Shown here: positions 15,106 to 23,876 of the stretch, one piece after another
Numbering within the stretch: the first letter of the stretch is position 1
Layout of the letters: each line of letters opens with the position of its first letter
Assembly (NCBI RefSeq): GCF_020715685.1
Contig: NZ_CP085840.1
Location: forward strand, 3,534,001 to 3,598,000
Source: Dermatobacter hominis
GTDB lineage: Bacteria > Actinomycetota > Acidimicrobiia > Acidimicrobiales > Microtrichaceae
DNA length: 64,000 nucleotides
Direction of reading: 5' to 3'
Program-made: the position numbers and the translations under genes
Notes under the pieces: generated by a model
Seen by the model: only the letters and a program-made list of their open reading frames with translations
What the model was told of the DNA's origin: nothing
Database searches by the model: none

Positions 15106-16299
15106 ATGGACGAGGAACTGGCACCCAGGCCCGAGCACAGGTTCACCTTCGGTCTGTGGACCGTGGGCTGGCAGGCGCGCGATCCCTTCGGCGATGCGAC
15201 CCGCCCGCCACTCGACCCGGTGGAGTCGGTGCACCGGCTGGCGGACCTCGGCGCCTACGGCGTGACGTTCCACGACGACGACGTCGTGCCGTTCGGCAGC
15301 GACGATGCGGACCGCTCGGACCACCTGAAGCGCTTCAGAGCCGCGCTCGACGAGACCGGCATGGCGGTGCCGATGGTGACGACCAACCTGTTCACGCACC
15401 CCGCGTTCAAGGAAGGTGCGTTCACCGCCAACGATCGGGAGGTGCGCCGGTTCGCGATCCGGAAGGTGATGCGCAACCTCGACCTCGCGGCTGAGCTGGG
15501 CGCCGACACCTACGTGCTCTGGGGCGGGCGGGAAGGGTCCGAGGTCGATGTCGCCAAGGACGCCCAGCTCGCCTTCGAGCGGTACCGCGAGGCGATCGAC
15601 CTGCTGGCCGGCTACGTGGAGGACCAGGGGTACGGGATCCGGTTCGCGCTCGAGCCGAAGCCCAACGAGCCGCGCGGCGACATCTTCCTGCCGACCGTGG
15701 GCCACGCCCTGGCCTTCATCTCGACGCTCGAGCACGCGGACATGGTCGGGCTCAACCCCGAGGTCGGCCACGAGCAGATGTCGAACCTCAACGTCACCCA
15801 CGGCATCGCGCAGGCGCTGTGGCACGGGAAGCTGTTCCACATCGACCTGAACGGCCAGCACGGCCCGAAGTTCGACCAGGACCTCGTCTTCGGCCACGGC
15901 GACCTCCTGAGCGCCTTCGCCCTGGTGGACCTGCTCGAGCACGGCGGTCCCGGCGGTGGCCCGGCCTACGACGGCCCGAGGCACTTCGACTACAAGCCGT
16001 TGCGCACCGAGGCGATCGACGGCGTGTGGGCCTCGGCGGCGGCGAACATGCGGACCTATCTGCTCCTGGCGGAGCGGGCCCGGGCCTTCCGGGCCGACCC
16101 GGAGGTGCAGGAGGCGCTCGCCGCGGCCGGGGTGCCGCAGCTGTCGACCCCCACGCTCGCGCCCGGTGAGACGTGGGCCGACCTCGTGGCCGATCCGACC
16201 GCCTTCGAGTCGTTCGACGCCGATGCGAAGGGGGAGCGGTCCCACGGCGCGACGCGGCTCGACCAGCTGGCGGTCGAGCACCTCCTCGGGGCCCGCTGA
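15106..16299 (+). CDS. xylA: Xylose isomerase
   Basis: A 397-residue enzyme nearly collinear with Streptomyces xylose isomerase from [12 protein letters not shown] to [13 protein letters not shown]. It converts D-xylose to D-xylulose (and glucose to fructose less well). Catalytic His56 in [11 protein letters not shown], the metal-binding segments [12 protein letters not shown] and [10 protein letters not shown], and the FHIDLNGQ strand are intact. It is the short actinobacterial class (about 390 aa). ATG 15106 gives the family's usual N-terminus; GTG 15091 is possible. xylB follows after 3 nt, so they are co-transcribed. No xylose transporter or XylR lies nearby, and the pair is inserted between lipoprotein genes. 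Confidence 0.96.
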   Translation: MDEELAPRPEHRFTFGLWTVGWQARDPFGDATRPPLDPVESVHRLADLGAYGVTFHDDDVVPFGSDDADRSDHLKRFRAALDETGMAVPMVTTNLFTHPAFKEGAFTANDREVRRFAIRKVMRNLDLAAELGADTYVLWGGREGSEVDVAKDAQLAFERYREAIDLLAGYVEDQGYGIRFALEPKPNEPRGDIFLPTVGHALAFISTLEHADMVGLNPEVGHEQMSNLNVTHGIAQALWHGKLFHIDLNGQHGPKFDQDLVFGHGDLLSAFALVDLLEHGGPGGGPAYDGPRHFDYKPLRTEAIDGVWASAAANMRTYLLLAERARAFRADPEVQEALAAAGVPQLSTPTLAPGETWADLVADPTAFESFDADAKGERSHGATRLDQLAVEHLLGAR

Positions 16300-16302
16300 G
16301 CG

Positions 16303-17721
16303 GTGCCGCTGGTCGCCGGGGTCGACTCGTCGACCACCGCCTGCAAGGTCGAGGTCCGCGACGCGGACACCGGAGCGCTCGTCGCCTCGGGACGCGCGCC
16401 GCACCCGCCGACGATGCCGCCGCGGAGCGAGCAGGACCCGCGCTCGTGGTGGTCGGCGTTCGAGCAGGCGGCGTCGCAGGCGGGCGTGTCGGGGCCGAAC
16501 CGACCCTCGGCGATCAGCATCGCCGCGCAGCAGCACGGCCTGGTCGCACTCGGCTCGGCAGGTGAGGTGCTGCGACCGGTGAAGCTCTGGAACGACACCG
16601 AGTCAGCCGACGACGCCGCCCAGCTCGTCGAGGCCCTCGGCGCCGAGCGGTGGGCGTCGGCGTGCGGCAGCGTGCCGGTCGCCAGCTTCACGATCACCAA
16701 GCTGCGCTGGCTCCGGCGGACCGAGCCGCGCGTGTTCGACCGCCTCGCTCGGATCGGGCTGCCCCACGACTGGCTGACGCACCGCCTCACCGGGTCGTGG
16801 ACCACCGATCGGGGCGATGCATCAGGCACCGGATGGTGGTCGCCGACCGACGAGGGCTACCGCACGGACCTGCTGGGACTGATCGATGGGTCCGTGGACT
16901 GGCTGCCGATGCTGCCGACCGTGCGGGCCTCGACCGAGGCTGCGGGCGAGTGGGTCCCGACCGGTGCGCTCGTCGGCGCCGGCACCGGCGACAACATGGC
17001 GGCGGCGTTGGGGCTCGCGCTCCGGCCCGGCGATCTGGCGCTGAGCCTGGGCACCAGCGGGACCGCGTTCACCATCGCGGACGCGCCGACGGCCGATCCG
17101 ACCGGGGTGGTCGCCGGCTTCGCCGACGCCGGCGGGCGGTACCTCCCGCTCGTGTGCACCCTCAACGCCACGAAGGTCACCGACGCGATCGCCCGGCTCC
17201 TCGGCGTGACCACCGCCGCACTCGACCGACTGGCGCTGGACGCGCCGCCCGGCGCCGACGGGATGGTCCTCGTCCCGCACCTCGACGGCGAGCGCACCCC
17301 GAACCGGCCGACCGCGACCGGCGTCCTGTCGGGCATCCGCTCCGACGCGTCGCCTGCGCTGCTGGCGCGTGCCGCGGTCGAGGGCGTCGTGTGCAACCTG
17401 CTGGACGGGGCGGACCAGCTGCCCGGAGCCGACGGTCGGGTCCTCCTCGTCGGCGGAGGGGCCCGCAGCGAAGCGTACCGGCAGGTGGTCGCCGACCTGA
17501 CGGGGCGTCCCGTCGTCGTGCCCGACGAGCAGGAGCTCGTCGCGCTCGGCGCCGCGGTCCAGGCCGCAGCCGTACTGCACGGGCGCACGGTCGACGAGAT
17601 CGCCGCGGCCTGGGGACTCGGCGGCGGAACGACGGTCGATCCGGTCGGGCACTCGGACCGAGAGGTCGTCCGGTCGCAGTACGAGCGTGCCCTCTCGGAC
17701 GGAGCTCGAGCAGCTCGTTGA
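16303..17721 (+). CDS. xylB: Xylulokinase
   Basis: A 472-residue FGGY-family kinase phosphorylating D-xylulose to xylulose 5-phosphate. GVDSSTTACKVEV at residues 6-18 is the N-terminal phosphate loop, ISIAAQQHGLV the substrate region, GAGTGDNMAAALG contains the catalytic Asp, LGTSGTAF and LVGGGARSEAYRQ the ATP-binding signatures. GTG 16303 is 3 nt after the xylA stop, indicating coupled translation. Length is normal. Together with xylA it feeds xylose into the pentose phosphate pathway. Confidence 0.95.
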   Translation: MPLVAGVDSSTTACKVEVRDADTGALVASGRAPHPPTMPPRSEQDPRSWWSAFEQAASQAGVSGPNRPSAISIAAQQHGLVALGSAGEVLRPVKLWNDTESADDAAQLVEALGAERWASACGSVPVASFTITKLRWLRRTEPRVFDRLARIGLPHDWLTHRLTGSWTTDRGDASGTGWWSPTDEGYRTDLLGLIDGSVDWLPMLPTVRASTEAAGEWVPTGALVGAGTGDNMAAALGLALRPGDLALSLGTSGTAFTIADAPTADPTGVVAGFADAGGRYLPLVCTLNATKVTDAIARLLGVTTAALDRLALDAPPGADGMVLVPHLDGERTPNRPTATGVLSGIRSDASPALLARAAVEGVVCNLLDGADQLPGADGRVLLVGGGARSEAYRQVVADLTGRPVVVPDEQELVALGAAVQAAAVLHGRTVDEIAAAWGLGGGTTVDPVGHSDREVVRSQYERALSDGARAAR

Positions 17722-17806
17722 GGCTGCGCCCGGGCTCGCCTCGTCTCCCCCGCACCACTCCGTCCCGGCCATGCGCCGGACCACCCATCATCGAACGACG
17801 CAATGC

Positions 17807-17835
17807 TTGATTCGTACGACCGATCGTCGTAGGGT
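17807..17835 (+). promoter_or_regulatory. Promoter of lipoprotein 17907 with palindromic operator
   Basis: TTGATT (17807-17812) and TAGGGT (17830-17835) have an ideal 17-bp spacing. Between them TACGAC (17815-17820) and GTCGTA (17826-17831) form a perfect inverted repeat with a 5-bp centre that reaches into the -10 box. GACGCAATGCTTG (17797-17809) overlaps the -35 box in the same place as the motif at 10413. Confidence 0.6.
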
Positions 17836-17906
17836 GCGAACGGCCGCCGGGGGGCGGCCCGAGGCTGCGACGTGGGGAGCGGCCTCTGCGAGTCAAGGGA
17901 GTGGTG

Positions 17907-18944
17907 ATGCGTTCGAAGGCCTTCATGCGACCCGTCGCGGTCCCGGTGGCGGTGGTGGGAATACTTGCGGCGGCACTGACCGCCTGCACTCCGCCCTCCC
18001 AACCCCTGCCGACTCAATCATGGCGGTTCGACACCACGTCGATCCGGATCAACAAGTCGCAGGACAAGACGTGCGCGATCGCGTGCTTCAACACCAAGGA
18101 CGACGTGTACACGGTCAACATCGCGTTCCGGGTGAAGGTGGGCGAGCCGAACTCCGCGCAGACGTGGGTCGTCCGCGGGAGCAAGACGCCCGGGCTGTCG
18201 GAAGGCCAGTCCTATTCGATGACGGGCACCCAGCGGGCGCCGACGCAGTTCGACGACGTGACGCTGGCCGACGTCGGCGACCTGGCACTCGGACGGCCGC
18301 TCGAGATCGTCGGGGTGTGGACGTGGCCCATGGAGCGCGACTTCGACTACCCCGAGTCGGCCATCAACGAGGTGTCCACGATCGTGCGCAACCAGCTGAA
18401 CAACGCCCTGGCGAACAAGCAGGCGATCGACATCCCGAAGGGCGCCGGCGAGATCATCAGCTGGGTGTACGGCCAGATCGGCCTGTCCGGCGTGGCCCAC
18501 CTGCTGTCGACCTACGTCTGGAACATCGTCGGGATCCCCGACGACCCGGTCGGCAGCCGGATCTACGCCGGCATCGGTGCCCGGGGCGCCCTGGCCGACG
18601 CTGCGGACCTGTTCCTCGGCGGTTCGGGCAAGGAGCTGCCGTCCATCCCGTTCTCGTACGTCAGGGTGCCACCGGACATCAACGGCGGCCGCGTGTTCCG
18701 GCTCGGGAGCCCTGCCAGCACGAGCATCACGGGTCAGCGCATGACGGGATCGACCGGTGACTACACGATGTCCTACCTCTGGACCCGGACCGACAGCGGC
18801 ACGACGCCCACCACGCCGCCGACCGAGCCGACGGTCACCGAGCCGACCGAGCCGACGGTCACCGAGCCGGAGCCGACCACGACGCTCGTGTGCGTCCCGA
18901 ACGTGGACTTCCAGCCCATCACGTGCCCGGTCGAGCCGCTCTGA
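17907..18944 (+). CDS. Secreted lipoprotein with Pro/Thr-Glu repeats and C-terminal Cys-pair tail
   Basis: A 345-residue protein: signal peptide with lipobox ALTAC (Cys27), a folded domain of about 260 residues rich in hydrophobic strands (Cys pair at TCAIACF), a spacer built from EPTVTEP units (three near-copies), and the tail CVPNVDFQPITCPVEPL*. The tail resembles those of the lipoproteins at 14010 and 18991. No known domain was recognised. ATG 17907 has AGGGAG 7 nt upstream; GTG 17901 is an alternative. It has its own strong promoter with a palindrome, so it is regulated separately from xylB. Confidence 0.8.
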   Translation: MRSKAFMRPVAVPVAVVGILAAALTACTPPSQPLPTQSWRFDTTSIRINKSQDKTCAIACFNTKDDVYTVNIAFRVKVGEPNSAQTWVVRGSKTPGLSEGQSYSMTGTQRAPTQFDDVTLADVGDLALGRPLEIVGVWTWPMERDFDYPESAINEVSTIVRNQLNNALANKQAIDIPKGAGEIISWVYGQIGLSGVAHLLSTYVWNIVGIPDDPVGSRIYAGIGARGALADAADLFLGGSGKELPSIPFSYVRVPPDINGGRVFRLGSPASTSITGQRMTGSTGDYTMSYLWTRTDSGTTPTTPPTEPTVTEPTEPTVTEPEPTTTLVCVPNVDFQPITCPVEPL

Positions 18945-18990
18945 GCGCCGGGACCCGACCCACTCGATGACGAAACGACAGGAGACGACC

Positions 18991-19317
18991 GTGCGTCGAA
19001 CGACGACCATCCGGACCCTCGCTGCGGCGGCGGCGGTGGGGCTCTGCGCCTCGCTGGCCGCGTGCACGCCCCAGCCGCAGGTCCCGACCAGCACCACCAC
19101 GACCGCCCCGCAGGGGACGACCACCTCGACCGTGGCGCCGACGACGACCTCGACGGTGGCGCCGACGACCACCTCGACGGTGGCGCCGACGACCACCTCG
19201 ACGGTGGCGCCGACGACCACCACCACCTCGATCCCCACCGGCGGAGGGGGCGGTGGCGGTGGCGGCTGCCCCGACCGGCCGACGCAGATCATCTGCGGAC
19301 CGGTGGATCCGCTCTGA
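18991..19317 (+). CDS. Small repetitive Thr-rich lipoprotein with Gly stretch and Cys-pair tail
   Basis: A 108-residue lipoprotein: signal peptide to SLAAC (Cys25), then four STVAPTTT units encoded by 24-bp tandem repeats, a run of nine Gly, and the tail CPDRPTQIICGPVDPL*. It contains no folded domain apart from the tail, so it looks like an anchored stalk presenting a short disulfide-closed peptide. GTG 18991 follows AGGAGA at 18980-18985; ATG 18967 is possible but would add eight polar residues before the signal peptide. It lies 46 bp behind the gene at 17907 and a strong hairpin follows, so both are probably one transcript. Confidence 0.75.
   Translation: MRRTTTIRTLAAAAAVGLCASLAACTPQPQVPTSTTTTAPQGTTTSTVAPTTTSTVAPTTTSTVAPTTTSTVAPTTTTTSIPTGGGGGGGGGCPDRPTQIICGPVDPL
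19123..19218 (+). repeat. Four 24-bp tandem repeats (STVAPTTT units)
   Basis: Units begin at 19123, 19147, 19171 and 19195; the last three are identical or nearly so, the first differs at two positions. The 24-bp length keeps the frame, so copy number can vary without inactivating the gene. Confidence 0.9.
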
Positions 19318-19366
19318 CCGAACTGCGTCCGCGGTCCAGCGTGCTCGTGGCCTTGCGCCACTCCCA

Positions 19367-19396
19367 GGGGGTGCCGTCCGTTCGGACGGCACCCCC
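19367..19396 (+). terminator. Strong hairpin after the lipoprotein operon
   Basis: GGGGGTGCCGTCCG (19367-19380) pairs perfectly with CGGACGGCACCCCC (19383-19396). No T-run follows, as is usual for high-GC actinobacterial terminators. Confidence 0.8.
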
Positions 19397-19464
19397 GCCC
19401 GTCGTCGGCCGCCGGTCGGTCAGATCCGGGTCGGTGGCAGCGAAGGACCGCACGACCCGACGGG

Positions 19465-19470
19465 TACGCT
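19465..19470 (+). promoter_or_regulatory. -10 box of the PLP-lyase gene (leaderless)
   Basis: TACGCT ends 6 nt before GTG 19477. Confidence 0.5.
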
Positions 19471-19476
19471 GCCGCC

Positions 19477-20526
19477 GTGCCTCCGAGCGAGCCGCGACGG
19501 TCGGGCCGGGATCGATCCACGAGCGACCACCTCGACGGGCGCACCGCCATCGGTGATCCCCCGTCGGTGGACGACGTCCGACGGGCGGCGGTGCGGATCG
19601 CGTCCGGGGTCCGGCGCACGCCCGTCATGACGTGCGCGGCGCTCGACGAGCTCGTCGGGTGCAGGGTCCACCTCAAGTGCGAGCACCTGCAGCGCACGGG
19701 CTCGTTCAAGATCCGCGGCGCGACCAACGCCGTTCGGTCGCTCGACGACGAGCAGGCTCGCCGCGGGGTGGCGGCGCACTCGTCGGGCAACCACGCCGCC
19801 GCGCTGGCGTTCGCGGCCAGGGACCGGGGCATCCCGTGTCGTGTGGTGATGCCCGCCGACGCCCCGCTGTCCAAGCGCGAGGCGACCGCGGCCTACGGGG
19901 CGGAGATCGTCCTGTGCGAGCCGACGCTCGAGGCCCGCGAGTCGACGCTCGCCGAGATCCTCGAGCGCACCGGCGCGACGGAGGTGCACCCGTACGACGA
20001 CCCCCGCGTGATCGCCGGCCAGGGCACGGCCGCCCTCGAGCTGCTCGCCGACGTGCCGCACCTGGGGGCGATCGTCGCTCCGGTCAGTGGCGGCGGGCTC
20101 CTGTCGGGGACGGCCATCGCTGCCCACGGCACCGATCGCGAGATCGAGGTCGTGGGCGCCGAGCCGGCGGCGGTCGACGACGCGCGGAGATCGCTGGCCG
20201 GCGGCCGGCGGACGTCGGAGGGCAACGGCGACTCGATCGCGGACGGGCTGCTCGCCGTCCTGAGCGACCGCACCTTCGGCGTCCTCCGGGACCGTGCGAT
20301 CGCGATCGAGGCCGTGACCGAGGAGGAGATCGTCGAGGCGACGTGGTTCGTGATGGAGCGGACCAAGCAGGTCGTCGAGCCGAGCGGCGCCACCGCCGTC
20401 GCGGCCCTGGTGGCGATGGGGCGCCGGGGCGAGGCGCCGGCAGCCGACGTCGGGGTGATCCTCAGCGGCGGCAACGTGGACCTCGACCGGCTCCCCCCAC
20501 GCACGGGCCGGCCTGCCCGGTGGTAG
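19477..20526 (+). CDS. Threonine/serine dehydratase-like PLP enzyme
   Basis: A 349-residue fold-type II PLP enzyme. KCEHLQRTGSFKIRGA carries the Schiff-base Lys78; SSGNHAAALAFAA binds the carboxylate; VSGGGLLSG binds PLP phosphate; SGGNVD near the C-terminus completes the site. It lacks a C-terminal ACT regulatory domain, so it is a catabolic-type threonine/serine dehydratase, a serine racemase-like enzyme or a hydroxyaspartate lyase; sequence alone does not separate these. The first ~28 residues are a polar extension. GTG 19477 is supported by the -10 box 6 nt upstream. Confidence 0.88.
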   Translation: MPPSEPRRSGRDRSTSDHLDGRTAIGDPPSVDDVRRAAVRIASGVRRTPVMTCAALDELVGCRVHLKCEHLQRTGSFKIRGATNAVRSLDDEQARRGVAAHSSGNHAAALAFAARDRGIPCRVVMPADAPLSKREATAAYGAEIVLCEPTLEARESTLAEILERTGATEVHPYDDPRVIAGQGTAALELLADVPHLGAIVAPVSGGGLLSGTAIAAHGTDREIEVVGAEPAAVDDARRSLAGGRRTSEGNGDSIADGLLAVLSDRTFGVLRDRAIAIEAVTEEEIVEATWFVMERTKQVVEPSGATAVAALVAMGRRGEAPAADVGVILSGGNVDLDRLPPRTGRPARW

Positions 20527-20535
20527 GAACACCCG

Positions 20536-22632
20536 ATGGTCGATGACGGGCTCGAGGACGCAGGGTGGTGGCGGGCCCGCCAGGACGACTACCTCGTCGC
20601 CGCCACGTCGGTCTGGCGGCCGACCTCGCCGCTGAACCTCGTCGACCACCTGGAACGAGCTCGTCGCGACCCCCGCCACGGGGTCGACTGGAGCGCCGTC
20701 GACGACGCCGCGCTCGCCCGTTGGTTCGTGCGGATCGACGGGTGGCTCGACTGCGCGGACTTCGACGTCCTCCGCCTCCTCACGCTGTGGGGCGCGTACC
20801 GGGAGGACCTGCCCGACCGCGTGGCGGCCGCGCTCGCCGACCGGTTCCGCACGTTCCGCTACTGGTACACCGACCCCGTCGAGCTCGAGGGCACCGACGA
20901 GCGGTGGTACTGGTCGGAGAACCACCGCCTGATTTTCCACGCCTGCGAGTACCTCGCCGGGCAGGCGCTGCCGCACGACACGTTCTCGGTGACGGGGCTG
21001 ACCGGTGAGGAGCACCGGCGGCGTGCGGCGGGGCGGTTGGCGGCCTGGTTCGACGAGAAGGCCGTCGACGGCTTCAGCGAGTGGCACTCCGACGTCTACT
21101 ACGCCAAGGACGTCGCCCCCCTCGTGACGTTGGCCGAGCTCGTCGACGACCCCGCCCTCGCCGAACGGGCGGCCGCGTTCTGCGACCTCGTCCTCTACGA
21201 CCTCGCGCTGCACTGCCATCGCGGGAACGTCGGCGTGACCCACGGCCGGTCCTACATGAAGGACAAGGCCCGTGCGGTCGACCAGCCGGTCTTCGGCGCC
21301 TGCAAGCTGTGCTTCGACGCCACCGAGGAGCCCTGGCCGGTCGACGACGGCGACGACGCCGACCTCCTGCCGCTCAACGAGTCGGCGACGCTGCTCGCCC
21401 GGGCCCGCCGCTACCGGCCGCCCGCCGTGCTCCGGCGCATCGCGACGAGCACGCGCGAGAGCGTCGACCGCGAGTCGATGGGCGTGGTGATCGACCCGTC
21501 CGAGCCGCTGCGCGACGACCCCGTCCGCTCGGACGGCCGCTCCTACACCGACCCGGACATGGTGCCGTTCTGGTGGGACCGCGGTGCGCTGACACCGTGG
21601 CAGCTGGTGCCCCTCACCATCGACACGCTCGACCGCCACCGGCTCTGGGACGCGGACCTGTTCGACCTCTTCGACGACCTGCGCCACGCGATCGGCGCCG
21701 ACGCCGACCTGTGGCGGCAGATGTCGGCCGACCTCCACCCGATGGTCAACGCCGGGCTCCTGAGCGAGGTGCACACCTACACGTGGCGCAACGCGCACGG
21801 GATGCTGTCCTGCGCCCAGGGCTACCGCCCGGGGACCGCGGGCTTCCAGCATCACATCTGGCAGGCGACCCTCGACGAGCGGGCGATCGTGTTCGCGAAC
21901 CACCCCGGCAACGGACCGTCGCCGAACGCCGGCGACTACCTCGACCACGACCGGTACTGGACGGGTTCGGCGACGCTGCCACGCTCCGCGCAGCACCGGC
22001 GGGTCGCCGTGCACTCGTTCGAACCCGCGTTCGCGCCGCCCGAGCCCGGCATCCTCGACCCGTTCGCGTACGAGCCGTACACCCACGCGTACTTCCCGAC
22101 CGAGCACTTCGACGAGGTCAGGCGGCTCGGGCACTGGACGATCGGCCGCAAGCGCGACGGCTACGTGGCGCTGTGGTCGTGGCGACCGACGGAGTGGCGC
22201 CGGCACGACCCCGCGACGACCTACACCGGCGGGCTCACGGGCGACTTCGACCTCGTCGCCGACGGCGGCGCCGACGACGTGTGGATCGTCGAGCTCGGCG
22301 ACGCCGCGCGATCGGGGACCTTCGACGAGTTCTGCGAGGCCATCGCGGCCGCCGAGATCCGGGTCGAGGACCCCGGGTGGACCGCGACGGGTCCCCACCC
22401 GGGCTTCGACGTCCGCTACGAGTCACCGGCCGAGGGCACCGTCGAGTGCCGCCCCGGTTCGCCGCTCGTCGTCGCGGGGTCGCCGGTCGAGCTCGCCCAC
22501 GACCGCCGGTTCGACAACCCGTACACCTCGATCGGCCGTGGCGAGACCACCGTGCCGATCCGGGACGACGCCGGCGGGTGGGAGCTCGACCTCGACGCTG
22601 GCACGCGCCGGCCCCGGTCGGTGCCGCGCTAG
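20536..22632 (+). CDS. Large uncharacterised protein, possibly an (alpha/alpha)-toroid carbohydrate-active enzyme
   Basis: A 698-residue protein without signal peptide that I do not recognise. The first ~400 residues are helical with aromatic- and His-rich stretches: WYWSENHRLIFHACEYLAGQ, FSEWHSDVYYAKDVAPL and, later, HTYTWRNAHGMLSCAQGYR and FQHHIWQATLD. Such helical barrels followed by beta-rich segments are seen in heparinase-type lyases and related glycosidases, so an (alpha/alpha) toroid enzyme is plausible but unproven. It starts 10 bp after the lyase gene, with which it is probably co-transcribed, and overlaps the convergent amidohydrolase by 4 bp. The very long ORFs on the opposite strand are composition shadows. 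Confidence 0.85.
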   Translation: MVDDGLEDAGWWRARQDDYLVAATSVWRPTSPLNLVDHLERARRDPRHGVDWSAVDDAALARWFVRIDGWLDCADFDVLRLLTLWGAYREDLPDRVAAALADRFRTFRYWYTDPVELEGTDERWYWSENHRLIFHACEYLAGQALPHDTFSVTGLTGEEHRRRAAGRLAAWFDEKAVDGFSEWHSDVYYAKDVAPLVTLAELVDDPALAERAAAFCDLVLYDLALHCHRGNVGVTHGRSYMKDKARAVDQPVFGACKLCFDATEEPWPVDDGDDADLLPLNESATLLARARRYRPPAVLRRIATSTRESVDRESMGVVIDPSEPLRDDPVRSDGRSYTDPDMVPFWWDRGALTPWQLVPLTIDTLDRHRLWDADLFDLFDDLRHAIGADADLWRQMSADLHPMVNAGLLSEVHTYTWRNAHGMLSCAQGYRPGTAGFQHHIWQATLDERAIVFANHPGNGPSPNAGDYLDHDRYWTGSATLPRSAQHRRVAVHSFEPAFAPPEPGILDPFAYEPYTHAYFPTEHFDEVRRLGHWTIGRKRDGYVALWSWRPTEWRRHDPATTYTGGLTGDFDLVADGGADDVWIVELGDAARSGTFDEFCEAIAAAEIRVEDPGWTATGPHPGFDVRYESPAEGTVECRPGSPLVVAGSPVELAHDRRFDNPYTSIGRGETTVPIRDDAGGWELDLDAGTRRPRSVPR

Positions 22633-23876
22633 TCGGCGATGCCGAAGCGGTCGAGCCCGTAGCAGCGGATCGCGTTGCCGCGCAGGAAGGCGTGGCACTC
22701 GACGGCGTCCATCCCGGCGGTGGCGCACAGGCGGTGGGCGACGGCCCGGGACTCGGGCCAGGTCCCGTCGGTGTGGGGGTAGTCCGTCTCGAACAGGATG
22801 TGCTCGAGCCCGACGGCGTCGCGGCTGTTCAGGCCGTGCTGGTCGTCGAAGACGCAGCCCCACACGCGACCCTTCACGATCTCGCTCGGCGGTCGGTCGA
22901 GCTCCACCCCGCCCGTGGCCGACTCCCTGGCCACGATGTCCATGCGGTCGAGCAGGTACGGCATCCAGCCGATCTGGCTCTCCGCGAACGCGATCTTCAG
23001 GTCGTCGAAGCGCGACAGCGTGCCCGAGAACACCCAGTCGCAGAGCGAGCCCTCGGCGTTCTGCGAGCTCAGCGCCATCGTCGTGGCGAGGGGCGCGTCG
23101 GGACTGGTCGCCGGCATGGTCGACGACGATCCGATGTGCATCGACACGGTGGCGTCGGTCTCGGTGCACGCGTCCCAGAGCACGTCCCAGTCGCCGCTGT
23201 ACAGCGACGGGAAGCCGAGCTTCGACGGGTTCTCGGAGAACGCGATCGCGTGGCTGCCCTTGGCGGCGCAGCGGCGCATCTCCTCGGCGGCGAGGCGAGG
23301 GTCCCACAGCGGGACGAGCGTGAGCGGGATCAGCCGGCCCCTGCCGTCGCCGCCGCACCAGACGTCGATCATCCAGTCGTTGTAGATCTGGATGCAGCGC
23401 AGGCTGAGCTCCTTGTCGGCGCGCTCGGCGAAGCCCTGGCCCGCGAATCGCGGGAACGTGTTCGGGTAGTTGATCGAGACCTCGACGTGGTTGGTGTCCA
23501 TGTCGACGAGCCGGGCCTTCTGGTCGTAGGTCGCCTCCCGGAAGTCCTCGTAGATCGCCGGGATGTTGCGCTGCTCCTCCGGCGGGACGCCGGCCGCGGC
23601 GTGGAGCAGACCCGTCGGCAGCACCAGGTCGTCGTAGAGCCAGAGGTCGCACCAGTGGCCGTCGGGGTCGTCGCGCGTGAAGCCGTAGTGGCCACCGGAG
23701 AAGTGCAGCGAGACCTTCTCGCGCACCACCCTCGGCGCCAGGTCCCGGTCGGCGGCCGGCAGCTCCTCCTGCCAGAGCGTGCGCGGCTCGAGGATGTGGT
23801 CGTCGACCGAGATGATGCGCGGCAGGTCCTGCTCGGTCGGGGTGACGCCGCTCGGCGCGTCGGCGGTGAGGGTCAC
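22629..23876 (-). CDS. Amidohydrolase family 2 metal-dependent hydrolase
   Basis: A 415-residue TIM-barrel hydrolase/decarboxylase of the amidohydrolase-2 group: ISVDDHILEP (residues 22-31, metal ligands Asp/His), SMHIGSSS (metal His) and FETDYPHTDGTWP (catalytic Asp). Enzymes of this type decarboxylate or hydrolyse ring compounds such as ACMSD substrates; many paralogues occur in actinobacterial sterol and terpenoid clusters. GTG 23876 overlaps the stop of the cupin gene. It is last in the operon SBP - cupin - amidohydrolase and lies next to the P450 gene, suggesting degradation of an imported hydrophobic compound; that is inference. Confidence 0.9.
   Translation of the reverse strand: MTLTADAPSGVTPTEQDLPRIISVDDHILEPRTLWQEELPAADRDLAPRVVREKVSLHFSGGHYGFTRDDPDGHWCDLWLYDDLVLPTGLLHAAAGVPPEEQRNIPAIYEDFREATYDQKARLVDMDTNHVEVSINYPNTFPRFAGQGFAERADKELSLRCIQIYNDWMIDVWCGGDGRGRLIPLTLVPLWDPRLAAEEMRRCAAKGSHAIAFSENPSKLGFPSLYSGDWDVLWDACTETDATVSMHIGSSSTMPATSPDAPLATTMALSSQNAEGSLCDWVFSGTLSRFDDLKIAFAESQIGWMPYLLDRMDIVARESATGGVELDRPPSEIVKGRVWGCVFDDQHGLNSRDAVGLEHILFETDYPHTDGTWPESRAVAHRLCATAGMDAVECHAFLRGNAIRCYGLDRFGIAD

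Noticed and set aside
19123-19218. CRISPR-like array
   Set aside because: The 24-bp units are directly adjacent without spacers and encode a Thr-rich linker in frame.
19420-22398. Minus-strand open frame of 992 codons
   Set aside because: It is antisense to the PLP lyase and the 698-aa gene, has Arg/Val/Gly/Asp-rich composition and no recognisable domain; high GC removes stop codons in this frame.
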